A stretch of 48,009 nt of DNA from Mesorhizobium sp. (GTDB lineage: Bacteria > Pseudomonadota > Alphaproteobacteria > Rhizobiales > Rhizobiaceae), in contig JAIPUZ010000018.1 of assembly GCA_022833215.1 (NCBI GenBank), positions 1 through 48,009 on the forward strand. The letters run 5' to 3'. The translations under genes and the position numbers were made by a program. The notes beneath the pieces were generated by a model that saw only the letters and a program-made list of their open reading frames with translations, did no database searches and was not told the origin of the DNA. Each line of letters begins with the position of its first letter. Positions within the stretch are counted from its first letter, which is position 1. Of this stretch, positions 16,394-25,838 are shown in pieces.

Positions 16394-18118
16394 TTATTCC
16401 TGCCAGCTCTTGACCAGTTCGTCGTAGTTGACGGTCTGAGGCTGTTCCTTCTCGTTCTCGATCTTGAGCTGCGGCGCGATGTTGCCCTTCGCCACAGCAT
16501 CCTTGTTCCAGTATTCGAGGTCGTGCTCTTCGGCCATCTTCGGCCCGAAATCACCCTGCACGCCCGAACGCTCCAGACGCTCCATCACCTTTTCCTGCTC
16601 GGCGCAGAGCGAGTCCATGGCCTCCTGAGCGGTCTTGGCGCCAGAAGAAGCATCGCCGATCGCCTGCCACCAGAGCTGGGCAAGCTTTGGATAGTCAGGA
16701 ACATTGGTGCCCGTGGGCGACCACTGCACGCGGGCCGGCGAGCGGTAGAACTCGACCAGACCGCCGAGATTCGGCGCGCGCTCGGTGAAGCTTTCGTGGC
16801 GGATCGTGCTTTCGCGGATGAAGGTGAGGCCGACATGGGCCTTCTTCACGTCCACCGTCTTGGAGGTGACGAACTGCGCATAGAGCCAGGCGGCCTTGGC
16901 GCGGTCGTCAGGCGTCGACTTCATGAGCGTCCACGAACCCACGTCCTGATAGCCGAGCTTCATGCCTTCCTTCCAGTAGACGCCATGCGGCGACGGAGCG
17001 AAACGCCACTTCGGCGTGCCGTCCTCGTTCACGACCGGCAGGCCCTCCTTCACGAGGTCGGCGGTGAAGGCGGTGTACATGAACATCTGCTGGGCGATCT
17101 CGCCCTGCCCCGGAACCGGGCCGGATTCGGAGAAGGTCATGCCCTGCGCGGCCGGCGGTGCGTAAGCCTTCAGCCAGTCCAGATACTTCTGGATGGCATA
17201 GACCGAGGCGGGGCCGTTTGTGTCGCCGCCGCGCGCCACGCACGAACCGACCGGCCGGCTGTTTTCGTCGACCTTGATGCCCCACTCGTCGACCGGCAGG
17301 CCGTTCGGCAGACCCTTGTCGCCATTGCCGGCCATGGACAGCCAGGCGTCGGTGAAGCGCCAGCCGAGCGACGGGTCCTTCTTGCCGTAGTCCATGTGGC
17401 CATAGACTTTCTTGCCGTCGATTTCGCGGCCGGTGAAGAACTCGGCGATGTCCTCATAAGCCGACCAGTTGACCGGAACGCCAAGGTCGTAACCGTACTT
17501 CTCCTTGAAGTCGGCCTTGTTCTTCTCGTCGTTGAACCAGTCATAGCGGAACCAGTAGACGTTCGCGAACTGCTGGTCGGGAAGCTGGTAGAGCTTCTTG
17601 TCCGGGGCGGTCGTGAACGAAAGGCCGATGAAGTCTTCGAGGTCGAGGTTCGGATTGGTGACATCCTTGCCTTCGTTGGCCATGAAATCGGTCAGGTTGC
17701 GCACCTGCTGGTAGCGCCAGTGCGTGCCGATCAGGTCGGAATCGTTGACCCAGGCATCGTAGAGGTTCTGACCCGTCTGCATCTGGGTCTGGATCTTCTC
17801 GACCACGTCGCCTTCCTGGATCAGGTCGTGCGTCACCTTGATGCCGGTGATGGCTGAGAAGGCCGGGGCCAGCACTTCAGACTCGTAAGAGTGCGTCGTG
17901 ATGGTTTCCGAGACGACCTTGATCTCCATGCCCGCGAAAGGTTTGGCGGCGTCGATGAACCACTGCATCTCGGCTTCCTGATCGGCACGGGAGAGCGACG
18001 AGACGTCCCCGATCTCCTTGTCCAGGAATGCCTTGGCTTCGTCCATGCCCGCATAGGCGCTGCCGGCGCCAAGCAGGAGGACGAGCGCTGTCGTCGATGT
18101 CAAGAGCTGCCGTCGCAT
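16394..18118 (-). CDS. glpV: Glycerol ABC transporter, periplasmic substrate-binding protein
   Basis: This 574-residue secreted protein is the binding component of the glycerol ABC importer described in Rhizobium leguminosarum (glpSTPQUV). It has a classic signal peptide (MRRQLLTSTTALVLLLGAGS, cleavage near AYA-GM), followed by a family-1-type extracellular binding fold: the VVSETITTHSYESEVLAPAF segment and ITGIKVTHD are visible. It is longer than common sugar-binding proteins of about 400-450 residues. The start at 18118 follows GTGGAGGA. An in-frame reading extending to 18535 lies in the upstream genes and is rejected. Ligand assignment rests mainly on the operon. Confidence 0.92.
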   Translation of the reverse strand: MRRQLLTSTTALVLLLGAGSAYAGMDEAKAFLDKEIGDVSSLSRADQEAEMQWFIDAAKPFAGMEIKVVSETITTHSYESEVLAPAFSAITGIKVTHDLIQEGDVVEKIQTQMQTGQNLYDAWVNDSDLIGTHWRYQQVRNLTDFMANEGKDVTNPNLDLEDFIGLSFTTAPDKKLYQLPDQQFANVYWFRYDWFNDEKNKADFKEKYGYDLGVPVNWSAYEDIAEFFTGREIDGKKVYGHMDYGKKDPSLGWRFTDAWLSMAGNGDKGLPNGLPVDEWGIKVDENSRPVGSCVARGGDTNGPASVYAIQKYLDWLKAYAPPAAQGMTFSESGPVPGQGEIAQQMFMYTAFTADLVKEGLPVVNEDGTPKWRFAPSPHGVYWKEGMKLGYQDVGSWTLMKSTPDDRAKAAWLYAQFVTSKTVDVKKAHVGLTFIRESTIRHESFTERAPNLGGLVEFYRSPARVQWSPTGTNVPDYPKLAQLWWQAIGDASSGAKTAQEAMDSLCAEQEKVMERLERSGVQGDFGPKMAEEHDLEYWNKDAVAKGNIAPQLKIENEKEQPQTVNYDELVKSWQE

Positions 18119-18198
18119 GAGTTTTCCTCCACTGTTAAAAGGTTTATGCGTAAGCCCGGAGCGGCCGCCTTCCGGCGAACGCGCCAACAGTTCCCCCT

Positions 18199-18486
18199 CT
18201 ATACGTAGCGAAACACCAGAATGGCGTAGACCACGGAGAGAGCGAGAGCCCACCACAGGTTGGGACCGACGAGCCCCAGCCATGCGAGATGGATGAATGC
18301 GCTGCCGAGCAGCGATATGAAGAGGCGGTCGCCGCGCGTCGTCTCGAAGCGCAGCACGCCAACACGCGGGTTTCCTCCCGGCGAGACATATTCCCACACG
18401 CTCATGCCGGCGAGCAGCAGGGCAATCACGATGAAGAAGGTGGCGGTCGGCCAGGTCCACGCCATCCAGGACAGATCGAGGTTCAT
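18199..18486 (-). CDS. glpU: DUF2160 membrane protein of glycerol transporter
   Basis: This 95-residue protein has three or so hydrophobic segments (about residues 11-32, 56-74 and 76-93), a conserved WEYVSPGGNPR loop between the first two, and GDRLFISLLGSAFIHLAWLGL. It matches the DUF2160 family, which is found inside rhizobial glycerol transport operons between permease and binding-protein genes. Its job is unknown; a small accessory membrane subunit is a reasonable inference. The start at 18486 lies 2 bp after the glpQ stop, so the two are coupled. Confidence 0.85.
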   Translation of the reverse strand: MNLDLSWMAWTWPTATFFIVIALLLAGMSVWEYVSPGGNPRVGVLRFETTRGDRLFISLLGSAFIHLAWLGLVGPNLWWALALSVVYAILVFRYV

Positions 18487-18488
18487 GA

Positions 18489-19406
<918 letters not shown>

Positions 19407-19407
19407 A

Positions 19408-20274
<867 letters not shown>

Positions 20275-20275
20275 A

Positions 20276-21373
20276 TCAGGCCCCCTTCCCGCCATGGCTC
20301 GCCGGCCCGCCCTGCATCTCCACCCGCCACGAATCGGCATAGATATTGATGCCGGCGGGTTCGAAACGGATGCGCGGCTCCGCCGGAATCTCCGCATCCT
20401 CACCCACGATCGCCGCTATCGCCTGCCCCTCGAGATCGGCGCGCAGCACCTTGTGGCGGCCGACGTCATCGATCCGCGTGATGGAAACCGGCATGCCTTC
20501 CCTGCCCACACGCACATATTCGGGGCGGATGCCAAGCTCCACCTTGCCGCCGTTCAGGGCTGGTGCGCCGGGCAGCTCGATGCGCTGCGCGCCGATCCTC
20601 GCTGCCCTGCCCTCGATCTCGGCGGGCAGGAAATTCATGCCGGGGGAGCCGATGAAGTAGCCGACGAAGGTGTGACGCGGCTGTTCGAACAGTTCGGCCG
20701 GCGTGCCGATCTGCACGATCTGGCCGTCGTACATGACCACCACATGTTCGGCGAAGGTCAGCGCCTCGGTCTGGTCATGGGTGACATAGATCATCGTGTG
20801 GCCATAGCGCCGGTGAAGCTGCTTGAGCTGAGAGCGCAGCACCCATTTCATATGCGGGTCGATGACGGTCAGCGGCTCGTCGAACAGGATCGCATTGACG
20901 TCGGAGCGCACCAGCCCACGGCCCAGCGAAATCTTCTGCTTCTGATCGGCTGTCAGGCCGCGCGCCTTGCGCTTCGCCCAGTCGGCAAGGTCGATCATAT
21001 CCAGCGTCTCGCGCACCTTGTGATCGACTTCCGCCTCCGGCACGCCGCGATTGCGCAGCGGGAAGGCCAGATTGTCGTAGACGGTCATGGTGTCGTAGAT
21101 GACGGGGAACTGGAAAACCTGCGCGATGTTGCGCTCCTGCGTCGACAGCCTGGTAATGTCCTTGCCGTCGAACAGAAGCTTGCCATGCGAGGGTTTGAGC
21201 AATCCGGAAATGATGTTGAGCAGCGTGGTCTTGCCGCATCCGGAAGGCCCGAGCAGCGCGTAGGCGCCGCCATCCTCGAAGGTGTGATGCACTTCGCGCA
21301 GCGCGAAATGCTCTTCCAGTGTCGCATTGGGCAGGTATGAGTGGCGGATGTGATCGAGATCGATGCGTGCCAT
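20276..21373 (-). CDS. glpT: Glycerol ABC transporter, ATPase with degenerate signature motif
   Basis: This 365-residue protein is one of two nucleotide-binding subunits of the glycerol importer. Walker A is GPSGCGKTT (residues 42-50), the Q-loop is FQFPVIYDTMTV, Walker B is AILFDEPLTVID (161-172) and the switch histidine is His199 in YVTHDQTEA. The expected LSGGQ signature is replaced by LTADQKQ (140-146). A C-terminal regulatory (TOBE/OB-type) part follows from about residue 240. The ATG at 21373 is chosen because AGGAG precedes it by 8 bases; a GTG at 21382 is the alternative. It follows glpS after 11 bp. Confidence 0.93.
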   Translation of the reverse strand: MARIDLDHIRHSYLPNATLEEHFALREVHHTFEDGGAYALLGPSGCGKTTLLNIISGLLKPSHGKLLFDGKDITRLSTQERNIAQVFQFPVIYDTMTVYDNLAFPLRNRGVPEAEVDHKVRETLDMIDLADWAKRKARGLTADQKQKISLGRGLVRSDVNAILFDEPLTVIDPHMKWVLRSQLKQLHRRYGHTMIYVTHDQTEALTFAEHVVVMYDGQIVQIGTPAELFEQPRHTFVGYFIGSPGMNFLPAEIEGRAARIGAQRIELPGAPALNGGKVELGIRPEYVRVGREGMPVSITRIDDVGRHKVLRADLEGQAIAAIVGEDAEIPAEPRIRFEPAGINIYADSWRVEMQGGPASHGGKGA

Positions 21374-21384
21374 GTCGCGCACTC

Positions 21385-22464
21385 CTATGCCGCCTGCCGC
21401 GCAGCCGCGACGGAACGGCCGGCGGCATCGAAAACCAGGACGTGGCGGGGATCGATGAAGACCTCGATCTCCTCGTCCGGTTCGAACTGATGGATGCCAT
21501 GCGCCAGCATGACCCAGCGTGCATCCGCGAAATCGAGATGGACGAAGCTCTCCGAGCCGGTGATTTCAGTAACCGACACCTTTGCGCGCACCGGTACTGA
21601 AGCGGCATCCGTCCGTTCCAGCGACAGATGGTGCGGCTGGAAGCCGATCGTGTAGTTGCCATCCGCTATAGAGGCGATATCGGCTGGAACGGGCAGGCTG
21701 ATGCCTCCATCGAGAAGGAAGCTCTCGCCCTTCTTGACCAATACGATAGTGTTGAGGGGCGGATCTGCGAAGGTTCGCGCGGTCAACAGATCGACCGGCT
21801 TGCGGAACACTTCCACCGTCGGTCCGAATTGTGTCACTCGCCCCTGCGAAAGGGTCGCCGTGTTGCCACCCAGCAGCAGCGCCTCGTGCGGTTCCGTTGT
21901 GGCGTAGACGAAGATCGTGCCGGCCTCCGCAAAAATGCGCGGCAGTTCAAGCCGCAATTCCTCGCGCAGCTTGTAGTCCAGATTGGCCAGCGGCTCATCG
22001 AGGAGCACGAGGCTGGCGTTCTTGACAATGGCGCGGGCAAGCGCCGTGCGCTGCTGCTGGCCACCGGAGAGGTTGAGCGGCATGCGATCCAGATAAGGCG
22101 TAAGCTTGAGCAGTTCGGCAGCCCGGCGCACCTCGCGGTCGATTGTGGCCCTGTCCCTGCCGGCCACCCGCAGCGGCGATGCGATGTTCTCGTAGACGGT
22201 CATCGCCGGATAGTTGATGAACTGCTGGTAGACCATGGCGACGTTGCGCTTCTGCACCGGAATGCCGGTCACATCTTTGCCGTCGAACCAGACCGAGCCG
22301 GAGCCTGGTGTATCCAGGCCCGCCATCAGCCGCATCAGGCTTGTCTTGCCGGAAAGCGTTGGCCCCAGCAGCACGTTGAGCGATCCATGGACAAGTGAAA
22401 GCGACACATCATCGATGTGAGTTTCGCCTCCTACCACCTTTGAAACATTACGCAATTCAAGCAT
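21385..22464 (-). CDS. glpS: Glycerol ABC transporter, ATPase lacking the switch histidine
   Basis: This 359-residue protein is the second ATPase of the importer. Walker A is GPTLSGKTS (34-42), the Q-loop includes YQQFINYPAMTV, the signature is the canonical LSGGQQQR (132-139), and Walker B is LVLLDEPLANLD (152-163). The H-loop reads YATTEPHEA, so the switch histidine is replaced by Thr190. This is the mirror image of the defect in GlpT. A C-terminal TOBE-like domain follows. The start at 22464 follows GGGAGGGG and lies 13 bp after the glpD stop. Confidence 0.93.
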   Translation of the reverse strand: MLELRNVSKVVGGETHIDDVSLSLVHGSLNVLLGPTLSGKTSLMRLMAGLDTPGSGSVWFDGKDVTGIPVQKRNVAMVYQQFINYPAMTVYENIASPLRVAGRDRATIDREVRRAAELLKLTPYLDRMPLNLSGGQQQRTALARAIVKNASLVLLDEPLANLDYKLREELRLELPRIFAEAGTIFVYATTEPHEALLLGGNTATLSQGRVTQFGPTVEVFRKPVDLLTARTFADPPLNTIVLVKKGESFLLDGGISLPVPADIASIADGNYTIGFQPHHLSLERTDAASVPVRAKVSVTEITGSESFVHLDFADARWVMLAHGIHQFEPDEEIEVFIDPRHVLVFDAAGRSVAAARQAA

Positions 22465-22477
22465 TGGACCCCTCCCG

Positions 22478-23998
22478 TCACTCTGCCGCGGCCGAATGCC
22501 GGCGGCCAAGGCCCTTCATGAATTCATCCAGTTCCGCGGCCTCGGCGGATGTCAGCCTGAGGCCACGCTTGGTCCTGCGCCACAATATGTCCTCGGCCGT
22601 CATCGCCCATTCGCTGGCAATCAGATAACGCACCTCCGCTTCGTAGAGGTCGGCGCCAAAATGGCGGCCGAGATCGGAGAGAGATCTTGAAAGGCCGAGC
22701 AGATCGCCTGCCCGCGTGCCGTAGAGACGCACCAGACGGCGCGCATGACGAAGCTCCAGGAAAGGATAAGCCGTTTTTAGCTTTTCCACCTGTGCGTCAT
22801 AAGCCGTAGCCGGAAAGTCACCGCCCGGAAGCGGCGCCTTGACCGTCCATGGCTTGCCCTTCTTGCCGAGGATATCCCCGATCTTGTCGAGCATGGCCTC
22901 CGACAGACGCCGGTAGGTGGTGATCTTGCCACCGAATGCGTTGACGATCGGCCCCTCGCCTGGCTCTACGCGCAAAACATAGTCACGCGTGGCTTCCTGC
23001 GCTTTCGACGCGCCGTCATCATAGAGCGGCCGAACCGCAGAATAGGTCCAGACGATATCGGAACGCCTTACCGGTTCCGTGAAATACTCGCTGGCGGCGG
23101 AGCAGAGGTAATCCACCTCGTCGTCCGTGATTTTCACGCCGTGCGGATCGCCGGTGTAGTCCTGATCGGTCGTGCCGATGAGGGTGAAATCTTCCTCGTA
23201 GGGAATGGCGAAGATGATGCGACCGTCGGCGTTCTGGAAGAAATAGGCGCGCGGATCGTCGAACTTCCTGGCAACGACAATATGGCTGCCCTGCACAAGC
23301 CGCACATTGTGAACGTTATTGCGGCCGAGCGCCTGCGACAGCACATGATCGACCCACGGGCCAGCGGCATTGACGATCAGCCGCGCCCTGACCTCGTAGT
23401 GGGTTTCGCCGGTGCGATCGTGCAGCAGGACTGTCCACACGCCATCCTCGAAACGGGCGTCCTCGACCTGCGTGCGGGTGCTTATCTGCGCACCACGGTC
23501 GGCGGCGTCGCGCGCGTTGAGCACCACCAGACGCGCGTCATTGACCCAGCCATCGGAATATTCGAAAGCCTTCCAGAAAATCGGCTTCAGCGGCTTTCCG
23601 GCCGGATCGGTGCGCATGTCGAGCGTGCGCGTGGGCGGCAGCAGCTTGCGTCCGCCTATGTGATCGTAAATGAACAGGCCGAGCCGCAGCATCCAGGCAG
23701 GCCGCAGGCCCCTGGCATAAGGCAGCACGAAGCGCATCGGCCAGATGATATGCGGCGCGTTGTGCCAAAGCACTTCACGCTCCATCAACGCCTCGCGCAC
23801 CAGCCGGAACTCGTAATGCTCGAGATAGCGAAGCCCGCCATGGATCAGCTTGGTGGAACCGGAGGACGTGCCGCTGGCCAGATCGTCCATCTCGGCCAGA
23901 AAGACGGAATAGCCCCTTCCGGCCGCATCACGGGCGATACCGCAGCCGTTTATGCCGCCACCGACGACAAGAATGTCATAAATCGGGGTGTGGTCCAC
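22478..23998 (-). CDS. glpD: Aerobic glycerol-3-phosphate dehydrogenase
   Basis: GlpD oxidises glycerol-3-phosphate to dihydroxyacetone phosphate at the membrane, passing electrons to quinone. The 506-residue protein has an N-terminal FAD-binding fold (DILVVGGGINGCGIARDAAGRG, with ELAxxxxSGTSSGSTKLIHGGLRYLE-like sequence), the NAAGPWVDHVL motif, IFAIPYEEDFTLIGTTDQDY and AFGGKITTYR. A C-terminal helical DAO_C domain follows. It is the first structural gene after glpR (112-bp gap with CGAA repeats) and is followed by glpS. Confidence 0.96.
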   Translation of the reverse strand: MDHTPIYDILVVGGGINGCGIARDAAGRGYSVFLAEMDDLASGTSSGSTKLIHGGLRYLEHYEFRLVREALMEREVLWHNAPHIIWPMRFVLPYARGLRPAWMLRLGLFIYDHIGGRKLLPPTRTLDMRTDPAGKPLKPIFWKAFEYSDGWVNDARLVVLNARDAADRGAQISTRTQVEDARFEDGVWTVLLHDRTGETHYEVRARLIVNAAGPWVDHVLSQALGRNNVHNVRLVQGSHIVVARKFDDPRAYFFQNADGRIIFAIPYEEDFTLIGTTDQDYTGDPHGVKITDDEVDYLCSAASEYFTEPVRRSDIVWTYSAVRPLYDDGASKAQEATRDYVLRVEPGEGPIVNAFGGKITTYRRLSEAMLDKIGDILGKKGKPWTVKAPLPGGDFPATAYDAQVEKLKTAYPFLELRHARRLVRLYGTRAGDLLGLSRSLSDLGRHFGADLYEAEVRYLIASEWAMTAEDILWRRTKRGLRLTSAEAAELDEFMKGLGRRHSAAAE

Positions 23999-24060
23999 CA
24001 GATGCCTCCCACGGTTTCGCAGCGCAGCAATTTAACCCCCGCCGCGACCGTAAGAGAATT

Positions 24061-24103
24061 ATTTCGAACTAAATACGAATGTCAAACGAAATATGACGAA
24101 AAT
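24061..24103 (-). promoter_or_regulatory. Candidate GlpR operator array upstream of glpD
   Basis: Within the AT-rich 112-bp gap in front of glpD, CGAA half-sites start at 24076, 24087 and 24097, an interval of about one helical turn, and an inverted TTTCGAA lies at 24062-24068. DeoR-family repressors bind repeated half-sites of this kind. Similar CGAA/TTCG half-sites occur in front of glpR, which supports a shared regulator. Binding is inferred. Confidence 0.55.
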
Positions 24104-24110
24104 CTGACGC

Positions 24111-24893
24111 TCAACCACGCGGCCTGTCAGTCTCGATCAGGCTGACATCGGATTCCGCGCAGATCCTGCGCACGGAATCGATATCGCAACGATCGGTAAT
24201 GAAGGTGTTGACCTGCGAGAGATGCCCGATCCGAACCGGGGCGGTACGCTCGAACTTGGTGCGGTCCGACACGAGAATGACATGGCGGGCATTGGCAATA
24301 ATAGCCTGCGCAACTTTCACCTCACGAAAATCGAAGTCCAGAAGAGCCCCGTCATGGTCGATGGCGGAAGCGCCGATCACCGCATAATCGACCTTGAACT
24401 GCCGGATGAAGTCCACCGCGGCCTCGCCGACCACGCCCCCGTCCGACCCCCGCACCACACCGCCTGCGATTACCACCTCTATGGAAGGATATACACGCAT
24501 CCTGTTGGCAACATTGATGTTATTGGTAATCACCATAAGACCGGAGTGATCGAGAAGCGCCTTGCTGACGGCCTCCGTGGTGGTGCCGATGTTGATGAAC
24601 AGGGAGGCGCTGTCCGGAATGAGGGCGGCGGCGGCCTTGCCGATGGCATCCTTTTCGTCAGCCGCGATCTTGCGGCGGGCCTCATACTCCATGTTCTCGA
24701 TGCCCGACGGAAACAAGGCACCGCCATGGACGCGGCTGAGCAGACGCCGGTCGCACAGCTCGTTGAGATCCTTGCGAATGGTCTGGGGCGTCACCGCGAA
24801 ATGGGCGGCAAGGTCGTCAACCAGCACCCTGCCCTTGTCTTTCGCCATCTGGAGGATCTCGGCGTGGCGTGGCGGCAGATACACATCCAGCAT
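24111..24893 (-). CDS. glpR: DeoR/GlpR family transcriptional repressor
   Basis: The 260-residue product has an N-terminal DeoR helix-turn-helix (residues ~5-60; VDDLAAHFAVTPQTIRKDLN is the recognition helix region, followed by RRLLSRVHGGAL) and a C-terminal sugar-phosphate sensor domain (INIGTTTEAVSKAL, ITNNINVAN, and the conserved DFREVKVAQAII and ILVSDRTKFER motifs). In known GlpR proteins glycerol-3-phosphate is the inducer; the location in front of glpD supports the same role here. Candidate operators flank the gene on both sides, suggesting autoregulation. Confidence 0.93.
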   Translation of the reverse strand: MLDVYLPPRHAEILQMAKDKGRVLVDDLAAHFAVTPQTIRKDLNELCDRRLLSRVHGGALFPSGIENMEYEARRKIAADEKDAIGKAAAALIPDSASLFINIGTTTEAVSKALLDHSGLMVITNNINVANRMRVYPSIEVVIAGGVVRGSDGGVVGEAAVDFIRQFKVDYAVIGASAIDHDGALLDFDFREVKVAQAIIANARHVILVSDRTKFERTAPVRIGHLSQVNTFITDRCDIDSVRRICAESDVSLIETDRPRG

Positions 24894-24906
24894 GCTGCTT
24901 CAGCTC

Positions 24907-24946
24907 CGTTTTCGTTTTTTTCGTTTTTAAACGAATACGAAATCGA
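24907..24946 (-). promoter_or_regulatory. Candidate GlpR operator upstream of glpR
   Basis: A 14-bp palindrome TCGTTT-TT-AAACGA (24921-24934) lies 28 bp before the glpR start. It is surrounded by further CGTTT and CGAAA half-sites (24907, 24913, 24938, 24944), forming an extended inverted array. It lies between the end of the Anbu gene and glpR. Autorepression by GlpR is the simplest reading. Confidence 0.55.
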
Positions 24947-24966
24947 TGAACAGCAAAAAGCTTACG

Positions 24967-25704
24967 TTACGGAGCCTCGTCCGGAAAATCCGGAAGTTGC
25001 TGGAAAGCAGCCTTCAGGGCGGCTGACCACCCGTCCGAAACGGTGCGGTAATAGGTGTCGTCCTGCCCGATGCGCTTCTTCAGGCTCACCCTGAAGCTGT
25101 CGCGCCCGTAGAAAAGCAGATCCAGCGGCAAGCCGACCGACAGGTTCGACTTCAGGGTTGAATCGAAGGAAACGAGCATGAGCTTCGCGGCTTCCGCGAA
25201 AGTCATCTGCCGGTCGTAGGCGCGGATGAGGATCGGCTTGCCGTATTTCGTTTCCCCGATCTGGAAGAACGGCGTATCGTCCGTCGCCTCGATGAAATTC
25301 CCTTCCGGATAGATCATGAAAAGGCGCGGCTCGGAGCCGCGAATCTGGCCGCCCAGAATAAAGGATGCTCCGAAGGCGTCGGCATTCTGCCCGGCGGGAG
25401 CAGATCCTGCGATCACCTCCTTCACCGTATCGCCAACCAGCCTGGCGGTCTGGTACATGGACGGGGTTTCCATAACCGTGGAATGACGGTCGGGAACGGC
25501 CTTGCTGCGTTCCTCCAGCAAGCTGACAACCGCCTGCGTGGTGGCGAGGTTTCCGGCAGACATCAGCACGATGACACGCTCTCCGGGCTCTTCCCACACA
25601 TGCATCTTGCGAAAGCTGGAGATGGAATCCATGCCTGCATTGGTGCGCGTGTCCGACATGAACACGAGCCCGCGATCGATCTGCAATCCTACGCAATAGG
25701 TCAT
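24967..25704 (-). CDS. Anbu-type proteasome-related peptidase
   Basis: This 245-residue protein is a member of the Anbu family (COG3484), an ancestral relative of proteasome beta subunits with an Ntn-hydrolase fold. It starts MTYCVGLQ, so removal of Met exposes the catalytic Thr1; Asp17 (FMSDTRTN) and Lys32 match the proteasome active-site Asp17 and Lys33. The start at 25704 is chosen to expose this Thr; a longer reading to 25749 would bury it. No ribosome site is convincing. Anbu proteins assemble into open helical or ring-like oligomers; substrates are unknown. It follows a rhizobial palindromic repeat and the transglutaminase gene on the same strand. Confidence 0.92.
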   Translation of the reverse strand: MTYCVGLQIDRGLVFMSDTRTNAGMDSISSFRKMHVWEEPGERVIVLMSAGNLATTQAVVSLLEERSKAVPDRHSTVMETPSMYQTARLVGDTVKEVIAGSAPAGQNADAFGASFILGGQIRGSEPRLFMIYPEGNFIEATDDTPFFQIGETKYGKPILIRAYDRQMTFAEAAKLMLVSFDSTLKSNLSVGLPLDLLFYGRDSFRVSLKKRIGQDDTYYRTVSDGWSAALKAAFQQLPDFPDEAP

Positions 25705-25782
25705 GGAATCTGTTCCGGCGGCGTTATGAAGCGTGTCGCGATCTTCCAAATCGCTCCTTACGCTTTAAGTTCTTGTTGTTGC

Positions 25783-25827
25783 GCATGTCGTTGTCCCGAA
25801 ACCGGTTCCCACTTTCGGGCGACATGC
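25783..25827. repeat. Rhizobial palindromic intergenic repeat (motif-A/RIME type)
   Basis: A 45-bp imperfect palindrome has outer arms GCATGTCG/CGACATGC and inner arms CCCGAAA/TTTCGGG around a CCGGTTCCCAC loop; a TTGT bulge lies on the left side. The sequence closely resembles the dispersed palindromic elements of Rhizobiaceae and relatives, which carry a GAAACCGGTT-CCACTTT core. It lies in the gap between the transglutaminase and Anbu genes. I saw no second copy in the window. Confidence 0.8.
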
Positions 25828-25838
25828 TTCAGGCGGCA

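Noticed and set aside
24967-25749. Longer start of the Anbu gene at 25749
   Set aside because: It would bury the MTYC start and so the catalytic N-terminal Thr; the start at 25704 fits the family.
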